Assembly: GCF_029581575.1 (NCBI RefSeq)
Contig: NZ_CP089975.1
Coordinates: 620,001 to 684,000, forward strand
DNA: 64,000 nt
Reading direction: 5' to 3'
From: Moraxella nasibovis
Lineage (GTDB): Bacteria; Pseudomonadota; Gammaproteobacteria; Pseudomonadales; Moraxellaceae
The notes under the pieces were generated by a model. The model saw only the letters and a list, made by a program, of their open reading frames with translations, had not been told where the DNA came from and did no database searches. Made by a program: the position numbers and the translations under genes. Below are positions 17,496 through 24,147 of the stretch, in pieces (position 1 is the first letter of the stretch; every line of letters begins with the position of its first letter).

Positions 17496-18005
17496 TTATT
17501 TAGACACTACTTTGGCAGAGTTGATGACGATTGGCGTGGTTGGCACATCAGCGTGATAGCCGTAGCGACCAGTTGCCACACCTTTGATTTGGTTCACCAC
17601 ATCCATACCGTCAGTGACTTTGCCGAACACCGCATAGCCCCAGCCTTGTGGTGTTGGGCTTGAATAATTCAAAAAGTCGTTGTTTTTGACATTGATGAAA
17701 AACTGAGCGGTCGCAGAATGTGGGTCATTGGTGCGAGCCATGGCGATGGTACCGATGTCGTTTTTAAGACCGTTGTCGGCTTCGTTTTTGATTGGGGTGC
17801 CGGTGCGTTTTTCATTCATGTCCGCATCCATGCCGCCGCCTTGAATCATAAAGCCGTCAATCACACGGTGAAAAATCGTGCCGTCATAATGACCGCTTTC
17901 AACATAGTCTAGGAAGTTGGCGACGGTTACAGGGGCTTTTTCGGCGTTAAGCTCAATGACGATGGCGCCGTGCGTGGTGTCAAACTGTACTACTGGCATG
18001 TCCAT
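17496..18005 (-). CDS. ppiB: Cyclophilin-type peptidyl-prolyl cis-trans isomerase
   Basis: Cytoplasmic proline isomerase; no signal peptide is present. Conserved segments are [43 protein letters not shown], the [14 protein letters not shown] motif and [14 protein letters not shown]. The catalytic Arg lies in FHRVI. At 169 aa the length is normal for PpiB. The start at 18005 is supported by TAGGA at a 7-bp distance. It lies upstream of lpxH on the same strand with a gap of about 100 bp containing a palindrome. The YoeB relic lies just upstream of its promoter region. Confidence 0.94.
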   Translation of the reverse strand: MDMPVVQFDTTHGAIVIELNAEKAPVTVANFLDYVESGHYDGTIFHRVIDGFMIQGGGMDADMNEKRTGTPIKNEADNGLKNDIGTIAMARTNDPHSATAQFFINVKNNDFLNYSSPTPQGWGYAVFGKVTDGMDVVNQIKGVATGRYGYHADVPTTPIVINSAKVVSK

Positions 18006-18062
18006 AGGATTTCCTAAATAAAGTGAAAAGTTTGGCTATTATAACAAAAATTTATTTAGTTG

Positions 18063-18329
18063 TTAAGCGTCATCATGAAAATGACATGAAATGATGATGA
18101 GTGTTTTATTTTCATAGCAATAAACCAAACGATCGGTGTCATCAATGCGTCTCGATCAGCAGCCTGTTGGGTTGTGTTTTAAGAAGGGTTCGGGCTTACC
18201 AATGCCATCAAAAGGGTAGCTCTGACAGTCTTTATAATCAAGGTGCTACTGTGTTTTAAGACTTTGTTATCTTTGGTTTTGCCAATACAAACCATCCTTT
18301 CATACCTCATCAAGGGCGAACGCTGGGTT
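18063..18329 (-). pseudogene. Decayed YoeB-family toxin (mRNA interferase) gene
   Basis: Not an intact gene. The minus-strand translation aligns along nearly its whole length with YoeB. KDGLYWQN corresponds to E. coli DDYLYWQE, DNKVLKH to the KRIVKKI region, PFDGIGKPEPFLKHNPTGC to PFEGKGKPEPLKHNLSGF, and SRRIDDTDRLVYCYENKTLI plus CHFH to the C terminus. TGA stops replace both Trp10 (18302-18300) and Trp56 (18158-18156) of the E. coli numbering. The frame shifts between about 18286 and 18272 and shifts back near 18235-18225; the start codon is gone. The positions equivalent to E46, R65 and H83 (catalytic) are still visible. I find no recognisable YefM antitoxin remnant beside it. E. coli YoeB was recalled from memory. 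Confidence 0.8.
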
Positions 18330-18509
18330 TTGAAAAAATATTCATCACTTGCATGATGCACGCCTGCATTAAATACTTGTTATTATCCCCTTTTATGCAA
18401 CATGGGCGGTGATGCTTGGTGGGGTTTTTGAAAATTTTATTTTGTCAATTTATATAAAAATTATGCTAAAATAACGAAATTTACCCTTTTTAAATAATTG
18501 GAAAAACTC

Positions 18510-20264
18510 ATGACCGATCTACCCGAAAAAAACGACTTTATCCGCCAAATCATTCGTGATGACTTAGCGTCTGGCAAGCATACGAGCATTGTGACTCGTT
18601 TTCCGCCTGAGCCGAACGGCTACTTGCACATCGGTCATGTTAAGTCCATTTGCCTAAATTTTGGCGTGGCGAATGAATTTGATGGCGTGTGTAATCTGCG
18701 TTTTGACGACACCAACCCTACCGCCGAAAAGCAGGACTATGTGGATAGCATTAAGGCGGATGTGGCGTGGCTTGGCTTTGACTGGGCAGGCGAGGTGCGT
18801 TATGCGTCGCATTATTTTGACAAGCTGTACGAATGGGCGGTCAAGCTCATTGAACAAGGCGATGCCTATGTGGATTTACAAACGCCAGAAGAGATTCGTG
18901 AAAATCGTGGTGGCTTTGGCAAGCCGTCCGTGGAGTCGCCGCAGCGAAATGCGAGCGTGGCGGAGAATTTGGCTCGCTTTAATGACATGAAAGAGGGCAA
19001 ATATAAAGAGGGTGAGGCGGTACTGCGTGCCAAGATTGACATGAATCATGCCAACATGAACATGAGAGATCCTGTCATCTATCGTGTCATGCATGCCCAT
19101 CATCATCAAACAGGCGACAAATGGTGCATTTATCCGATGTATGATTATGCCCACCCATTGTCTGATGCCATTGAGGGCATTACGCATTCTTTATGTACGC
19201 TTGAATTTGAGGACCATCGTCCGTTTTATGATTGGGTGGTGGAGAAAGTGGGCTTTGATGTGCCACCACGCCAGTATGAATTTAGCCGTTTGAACATTGA
19301 TCATACGCTCACTTCTAAGCGTAAACTAAAACGCCTTGTGGATATGGGCGTGGTGTCAGGTTGGGATGACCCACGAATGCCAACGGTGGCAGGCATGAGA
19401 CGCCGTGGCTATCCTGCCGAAGGTTTGCGTGATTTTTGTGAGCGTGTGGGTATTTCTAAGGCAGATGGTGTGGTGGATTTTCGCCAGCTTGAATTTAGCG
19501 TGCGAAATGCCCTTGAAAACACCACCGCACGAGGCATGGCGGTGTTGCGTCCTTTAAAAGTTACCATCAAAAACTTTGAAGAGGCGGTGGCAAATTTTGA
19601 GGCTCTAAAAAAAGAAACCGTCAAAGCTCGCCTTACTGATGGCGTGCTATGGCTGACCCAGCCTAAGCACCCAAATGTAGAAATGGGCGAGCGTGAAATC
19701 CCATTTACCAAAGAAATTTACATTGATCGGACGGACTTTGAGATCAATCCGCCAGCAGGCTACAAGCGTCTGTCGCCAGAAAATAGTGAGATTCGCCTGC
19801 GTAACAGCTATATTTTAAAGGTGGAAGAATGCATCACTGATGATCGTGGCGAGGTGAGCGAGCTGATTGCCACCATTGATCCTAAGACTTTGGGGAATAA
19901 TCCAGAAGGTCGCAAGGTCAAAGGCGTGATTCATTGGGTGTCGGCAAGTCATGGCGTGGCGGCGGTGGTGCGTATGTATGAGCATTTACTGCTAGAAGAT
20001 GATGAGATCAATGTTGAGGCGACTTTGCACGAAAAAGATGTACTGGATGCGGATACAGACGCTGATACTTTGTGGATCAAGCAACATCTCAACCCAAATT
20101 CGCTGACCGTCTATCAGGCGGTGGTTGAGCCGTCATTGGCGAATGTGTCGGCAGGCGATAAATTCCAGTTTGAACGAGAAAGCTACTTTGTGGCGGACAG
20201 CGTAGAATTTACCAAAGATTTGCCTGTGTACAATCAAATCGTCGGTCTAAAAGACAGTTTTTGA
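18510..20264 (+). CDS. glnS: Glutaminyl-tRNA synthetase
   Basis: Class Ic synthetase that charges tRNA-Gln directly. FPPEPNGYLHIGHVKSIC carries the HIGH signature; the second ATP motif is LTSKRKL (equivalent of KMSKS). FDDTNPTAEKQDYVDSI is specific to the Gln/Glu group, and the C-terminal half has the two beta-barrel anticodon-binding domains of bacterial GlnS. The ATG at 18510 gives 584 aa; a TTG 12 bases earlier is also in frame, but it overlaps the TTGGAA element that suits the ATG as ribosome site. It is single, with a strong terminator 39 bp after the stop. Confidence 0.97.
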   Translation: MTDLPEKNDFIRQIIRDDLASGKHTSIVTRFPPEPNGYLHIGHVKSICLNFGVANEFDGVCNLRFDDTNPTAEKQDYVDSIKADVAWLGFDWAGEVRYASHYFDKLYEWAVKLIEQGDAYVDLQTPEEIRENRGGFGKPSVESPQRNASVAENLARFNDMKEGKYKEGEAVLRAKIDMNHANMNMRDPVIYRVMHAHHHQTGDKWCIYPMYDYAHPLSDAIEGITHSLCTLEFEDHRPFYDWVVEKVGFDVPPRQYEFSRLNIDHTLTSKRKLKRLVDMGVVSGWDDPRMPTVAGMRRRGYPAEGLRDFCERVGISKADGVVDFRQLEFSVRNALENTTARGMAVLRPLKVTIKNFEEAVANFEALKKETVKARLTDGVLWLTQPKHPNVEMGEREIPFTKEIYIDRTDFEINPPAGYKRLSPENSEIRLRNSYILKVEECITDDRGEVSELIATIDPKTLGNNPEGRKVKGVIHWVSASHGVAAVVRMYEHLLLEDDEINVEATLHEKDVLDADTDADTLWIKQHLNPNSLTVYQAVVEPSLANVSAGDKFQFERESYFVADSVEFTKDLPVYNQIVGLKDSF

Positions 20265-20302
20265 TGAGTGCAAATATTTGATTGACTTTTAATAATCAAT
20301 CC

Positions 20303-20334
20303 AAAAACCGCAAGCTTAAAGTTTGCGGTTTTTT
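20303..20334 (+). terminator. Rho-independent terminator of glnS
   Basis: AAAAACCGCAAGC, loop TTAAA, then GTTTGCGGTTTTTT. The stem is GC-rich in its core and is followed by a T run, 39 bp after the glnS stop. Confidence 0.92.
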
Positions 20335-20404
20335 GTGTTGATTTTGGGACTGGGCGGGTATATATCCACAGAGTGGTAAAGTTGCCACAAAATCAGGTGG
20401 TTGT

Positions 20405-20512
20405 GTAGGGTGAGTTTTACCCACCATTTTTGGTACAACTCATTGAAATTGTTGGGTTTTGTTTCACTCAACCCAACCTACGACTGTATTGCTTTGTTAG
20501 CTCGGTGGGTAT
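20405..20512. repeat. Interspersed repeat family A, copy 1
   Basis: The core 20405-20481 begins GTAGGGTGAG and ends CTCAACCCAACCTAC, forming imperfect terminal inverted repeats. The centre contains ACTCATTGAAATTGTTGGGTTT, which recurs in the copies near 23473, 32370 and 41104. The tail CTGTATTGCTTTGTTAGCTC, then GGTGG, is shared with copy 2. It fills most of the glnS-ispH gap (20340-20584), where I see no gene. Confidence 0.75.
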
Positions 20513-20584
20513 AAAGTTAATGCGTAAAACCCATAAATGTGATAAAGTAGTCAGCCAAAGAAAAGACAAAAAAGAGCGTAAATT

Positions 20585-21526
20585 ATGAAAATTTTATTAG
20601 CCAATCCACGAGGATTTTGTGCAGGCGTGGATCGTGCCATCGCCATCGTCAATGAGGCACTTCGCCGTTTTAATCCGCCCATTTATGTGCGACATGAGGT
20701 GGTGCATAATAAGTTTGTGGTGGAAGACCTTGCCAATCGTGGGGCGGTGTTCGTTGAAGAGCTAGACGAAGTGCCTGATGGGGCGATTGTGATTTTTTCG
20801 GCACACGGCGTCTCTAAGGCGGTGGAAGATGAGGCGGCTCGCCGTGATTTGACGGTGTTTGATGCCACTTGTCCGCTCGTTACCAAAGTGCATATTGAAG
20901 TGGGTAAATTTGCAAAAGAAGGTATGGACGCCATTTTAATCGGACACGCAGGACACCCTGAGGTGGAAGGGACAATGGGGCGATTTGACACAAGTTTTGG
21001 CGGTCGCATTCATCTGGTGGAAGACGCAACTGATGTGGCGAATTTGCAGTTTGATGAAAACAAAGAGCTTGCTTTCGTTACCCAAACCACGCTGTCCATG
21101 GACGATACGGCGGTCGTGATTGATGCTTTAAAAGATAAATTCCCAAAAATCAACGCCCCACGCAAAGATGACATTTGCTATGCCACCCAAAACCGCCAAG
21201 ATGCGGTCAAATCGCTTGCCAAAGAATGCCAAATCGTCCTTGTGGTCGGCAGTCCCAATTCCAGTAATTCAAACCGTCTAAGAGAGCTTGCTGAGCGATT
21301 GGGAGCGAAGGCTTATTTGATTGATAATGCGGAGCAAATGGATCGTGCGTGGTTTGATGGTGTGACGGCGGTGGGCGTCACCGCTGGTGCGTCTGCCCCA
21401 GAGATTTTGATCCAAGAAGTGCTAGATACCTTGCAGGCGTGGGGGGCGGACGCCCCTGTGGAGCTGGGCGGTATTGAAGAGAATGTGACTTTTAGCTTGC
21501 CAAAATCGCTCACCAAGGCGGACTGA
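20585..21526 (+). CDS. ispH: 4-hydroxy-3-methylbut-2-enyl diphosphate reductase
   Basis: Iron-sulfur enzyme of the MEP isoprenoid pathway; it reduces HMBPP to IPP and DMAPP. The three cluster cysteines are visible: C12 ([12 protein letters not shown]), C96 (DATCPLV) and C198 ([11 protein letters not shown]). HEVVHN and the [12 protein letters not shown] motif are conserved, as is [15 protein letters not shown]. At 313 aa it is standard. The ATG at 20585 follows AAGAGCG about 7 bp upstream. recJ follows 59 bp later on the same strand. The pathway supplies IspB (49396-50382). Confidence 0.97.
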   Translation: MKILLANPRGFCAGVDRAIAIVNEALRRFNPPIYVRHEVVHNKFVVEDLANRGAVFVEELDEVPDGAIVIFSAHGVSKAVEDEAARRDLTVFDATCPLVTKVHIEVGKFAKEGMDAILIGHAGHPEVEGTMGRFDTSFGGRIHLVEDATDVANLQFDENKELAFVTQTTLSMDDTAVVIDALKDKFPKINAPRKDDICYATQNRQDAVKSLAKECQIVLVVGSPNSSNSNRLRELAERLGAKAYLIDNAEQMDRAWFDGVTAVGVTAGASAPEILIQEVLDTLQAWGADAPVELGGIEENVTFSLPKSLTKAD

Positions 21527-21585
21527 TTTTTGAGTCATGTTGGTGCGATGAATTGATAAAAATAAACGAACAATAAGAAGATGAC

Positions 21586-23349
21586 ATGAAAAAGCTTGAT
21601 TTATCACTGCGATTGGCAGGCGAGATGGATGATGATTTGGCAAGACAGCTTGGTTCAAAGACGCTTGGTCGTGTGTTTTTGGCTCGTGGCATCCATAGCG
21701 TTGAGATGCTGGACACTTCGGTGGGCAGTCTGTTGCCCGCAGGTGATTTGTTGGGGCTTGAAGAGGCGGCAAGGCTGATTGATGATGCCATTGATCACAA
21801 GCGAATTTTGATCATTGGCGATTTTGATTGTGATGGGGCGACTTCTACCGCCTTGATGGTGCGCTGTCTAAGAGAAATGGGGGCGGATGTCAATTTTTTA
21901 GTCCCCGATCGCTTTAAATTTGGCTATGGTTTGACCCCTGAGATTGTCAGCTTTGGGGCGGCAGAGTTTGATCCTGAGGTCATCATCACGGTGGATAATG
22001 GCATTTCAAGCCATGAGGGCGTGCAAAAGGCTCATGAATTGGGTATTGAAGTCATCATCACCGATCATCACTTAACTACCAAGCCATCGCCTAAGGCTTC
22101 TGCGGTGGTCAATCCCAATCAGCAAAGCTGTGCGTTCGCCAGTAAATCACTGGTGGGCGTGGGCGTGGCGTTTTATGTGATGGGGCGTGTCGCTCGCCTT
22201 CGCAGACAAGCAGGCAAACGCACCACCAGCGTGGCAAAATATCTGGATTTGGTGGCACTTGGGACGGTTGCTGATGTCGGCACTTTTGATCAAAATAACC
22301 GCATTTTGGTAACGCATGGCGTGGCGGCGATTCGTGATGGGCGTGCTTGTCATGGCGTGCTTGCCATCTTGGAGCAGTCTGGGCGAGATCATGAGAAGAT
22401 TGGCAGTGATGATTTGGGTTTTGCCATCGCACCACGCATCAATGCCGCAGGTCGTATGGACAATATGCGTACAGGCGTGGAGTGTTTGCTGGCTGATGAT
22501 TGGAGTACGGCGCACACGCTGGCATTAGAGCTTAATAAACTCAACCACTCTCGCCGTGCCATTGAAACGCAAATGCGAGATGAGGCGACACAAATCATTC
22601 AAGAATTGCACCTAAATTCTGATGATGAAATGGATTTGCCACGCACCATTATTCTGCACCAAGACAATTGGCATCAAGGCGTGATTGGTATCGTCGCAGG
22701 GCGTATCAAAGAGCGTCTGTATCGTCCGACCATCGTGTTTGCCCCTGCTGATGGCGACAAGACAGGCGAGGGAGATTTTATTAAAGGTTCGGCTCGCTCC
22801 ATCGCAGGCGTGCATATTCGTGATGCGATTGAGGCGGTGGCGATTGCTCATCCGCATTTGATTGCCCATTTTGGCGGTCATGCGATGGCGGCAGGTCTGA
22901 CCATTGAAAAACGCCATTTTGAGGCGTTTAAAGAGGCGTTTTTGGAAGTCATGGCAGGCTTTGATGAGTCGGTATTTAACGAGGAGCAGTTTACCGATGG
23001 CGAGCTTTTGCCTGAGGATTTTAGCCTAAGTTTTGCCCAAAGGCTTAAAGATGTCAGTGTCTGGGGTAATGGCTTTGCACCGCCTGCCTTTGATGGTGTG
23101 TTTGAGGTGCTAAATTTTCGTGTGATGAAAGATAAGCATTTAAAGCTGACTTTGCGTCTGCCACAAGTGCAGTATCCCATTGATGCGATTTGGTTTAATT
23201 ATGATGCCGAAAAATGGGATTATCGTGCCAGTTTTGTGCATATTTTATATGCACTGGACATCAATGAATGGCAGGGCAGTCAGAGCCTGCAATTGGTCAT
23301 CAAGGATTTGGCGGTCAATCAAATCGCACCGATGGTATCGCCTGTCTAA
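21586..23349 (+). CDS. recJ: Single-stranded-DNA-specific exonuclease RecJ
   Basis: 5'-3' single-strand exonuclease of recombination and mismatch repair. DHH-superfamily motifs occur in order: IIGDFDCDGATSTAL (motif I), VDNGISSHEG, VIITDHHLT (the DHH), GTVADVGTFD, then the APRINAAGRMDNM and FGGHAMAAGLTI segments of the DHHA1 domain; a C-terminal OB-like domain follows. At 587 aa it is close to the E. coli protein (577). The ATG at 21586 is preferred; an earlier ATG at 21581 is out of frame and stops at once. It is probably cotranscribed with ispH. Confidence 0.95.
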   Translation: MKKLDLSLRLAGEMDDDLARQLGSKTLGRVFLARGIHSVEMLDTSVGSLLPAGDLLGLEEAARLIDDAIDHKRILIIGDFDCDGATSTALMVRCLREMGADVNFLVPDRFKFGYGLTPEIVSFGAAEFDPEVIITVDNGISSHEGVQKAHELGIEVIITDHHLTTKPSPKASAVVNPNQQSCAFASKSLVGVGVAFYVMGRVARLRRQAGKRTTSVAKYLDLVALGTVADVGTFDQNNRILVTHGVAAIRDGRACHGVLAILEQSGRDHEKIGSDDLGFAIAPRINAAGRMDNMRTGVECLLADDWSTAHTLALELNKLNHSRRAIETQMRDEATQIIQELHLNSDDEMDLPRTIILHQDNWHQGVIGIVAGRIKERLYRPTIVFAPADGDKTGEGDFIKGSARSIAGVHIRDAIEAVAIAHPHLIAHFGGHAMAAGLTIEKRHFEAFKEAFLEVMAGFDESVFNEEQFTDGELLPEDFSLSFAQRLKDVSVWGNGFAPPAFDGVFEVLNFRVMKDKHLKLTLRLPQVQYPIDAIWFNYDAEKWDYRASFVHILYALDINEWQGSQSLQLVIKDLAVNQIAPMVSPV

Positions 23350-23472
23350 ATCAGCCACCTCGCCATGAAATTAAGATGATGAGCGAGGTTGTGCTTGTCA
23401 TCTTTATTTGACAACAATTAGTCTTTTTTGCACCTGACGAATGGTAAAATTACCAAGGAATGATGTGATGTT

Positions 23473-23592
23473 GTAGGTTGGGTTGAGGCACGAAACCTAA
23501 CAAAATCAATAAGTTACACCACAAATGTTGGGTTTTACATTCGTTCAACCCAGCCCGCAAAAGCTGTATTGCTTTATCAATTCGGTGGATAT
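23473..23592. repeat. Interspersed repeat family A, copy 2
   Basis: Begins GTAGGTTGGGTTGAGG (23473) and has TTCAACCCAGCCCGC at the other end of the core (near 23558). The inverted centre ACCTAACAAAATCAATAAG matches the other copies in reverse complement. The tail CTGTATTGCTTTATCAATTC, then GGTGG, matches copy 1. It lies between recJ and the tRNA cluster. The 23350-23632 stretch otherwise shows nothing coding. Confidence 0.75.
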
Positions 23593-23632
23593 GTATTTTC
23601 AAACGGTGATAATTTTGATCTTGGTACAAAAC

Positions 23633-23668
23633 AAAAGACCTTCTCAAAAGAGAAGGTCTTTTTTTTAA
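23633..23668. terminator. Strong hairpin terminator after the tRNA cluster
   Basis: Arms AAAAGACCTTCTC (23633-23645) and GAGAAGGTCTTTT (23650-23662) form a perfect stem around an AAAA loop. A and T runs flank it on both sides. It lies just beyond the 3' end of tRNA-Asn on the minus strand and could also stop read-through from recJ. Confidence 0.9.
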
Positions 23669-23670
23669 TA

Positions 23671-23746
23671 TGGCTCCCCAACCTGGGCTCGAACCAGGGA
23701 CACACGGATTAACAGTCCGATGCTCTACCGACTGAGCTATTGGGGA
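23671..23746 (-). tRNA. tRNA-Asn (GTT)
   Basis: 76 nt including an encoded CCA. On the minus strand it begins TCCCCAATAGCTCAG, with D-arm TAGCTCAGTCGGTAGAGC, anticodon loop ACTGTTAATCC giving GTT, T-arm GGTTCGAGCC and acceptor TTGGGGAGCCA. The cloverleaf pairs fully by eye. Confidence 0.97.
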
Positions 23747-23782
23747 ATGTAGCATTCTTTAAATCATCGGTCATTTAAAGAA

Positions 23783-23858
23783 TGGTGGGTCGTGCAGGAT
23801 TCGAACCTGCGACCAATTGATTAAAAGTCAACTGCTCTACCAACTGAGCTAACGACCC
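23783..23858 (-). tRNA. tRNA-Lys (TTT), copy 1
   Basis: 76 nt with encoded CCA. It begins GGGTCGTTAGCTCAG, has anticodon loop GACTTTTAATC giving TTT and T-arm GGTTCGAATCC, and ends ACGACCCACCA. It is identical to copy 2 at 23948-24023. It has its own promoter at 23873-23900. Confidence 0.97.
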
Positions 23859-23872
23859 GATTTGTGTTGCGT

Positions 23873-23900
23873 ATTATACTAGATAATTTCAACTTTGCAA
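23873..23900 (-). promoter_or_regulatory. Promoter of tRNA-Lys copy 1
   Basis: On the minus strand: TTGCAA (23900-23895), a 16-bp spacer, then TATAAT (23878-23873), about 14 bp before the mature 5' end. The same layout occurs before copy 2. Confidence 0.85.
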
Positions 23901-23947
23901 GTAATTTTTTTAAAATAATTTAAAAAATTTACTTGATATTAGGATAA

Positions 23948-24023
23948 TGGTGGGTCGTGCAGGATTCGAACCTGCGACCAATTGATTAAAAGTCAACTGC
24001 TCTACCAACTGAGCTAACGACCC
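23948..24023 (-). tRNA. tRNA-Lys (TTT), copy 2
   Basis: 76 nt, identical to copy 1 over its length, with encoded CCA and TTT anticodon. The repeat continues into the upstream promoter (TTGCAA and TATAAT at the same distances), so the locus is a tandem duplication of promoter plus gene with a 165-bp period. Confidence 0.97.
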
Positions 24024-24043
24024 TTATCGCTAATGTGGTGCGT

Positions 24044-24071
24044 ATTATACAGGATATTTTTTACTTTGCAA
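24044..24071 (-). promoter_or_regulatory. Promoter of tRNA-Lys copy 2
   Basis: On the minus strand: TTGCAA (24071-24066), a 16-bp spacer, then the consensus TATAAT (24049-24044), about 20 bp before the tRNA. It may drive the whole tRNA-Lys, tRNA-Lys, tRNA-Asn cluster. Confidence 0.85.
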
Positions 24072-24147
24072 GCGTTTTTTGAGATTTTTGTAAAAAATAC
24101 TCCATAAATTAAAAACACGCCAAGCGGCTGGGCTTGGCATGATGGGG

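Noticed and set aside
18179-18361. A 60-codon minus-strand frame taken as a small gene
   Set aside because: It runs through part of the YoeB relic in a frame that matches the toxin only over a short stretch, so it is debris of the pseudogene rather than a gene.
23671-24023. Integration site of a genomic island at the tRNA cluster
   Set aside because: Neighbouring genes are housekeeping (recJ, macAB), no integrase or direct repeat of a tRNA end is seen, and the duplicated tRNA-Lys includes its promoter, which fits simple tandem duplication.
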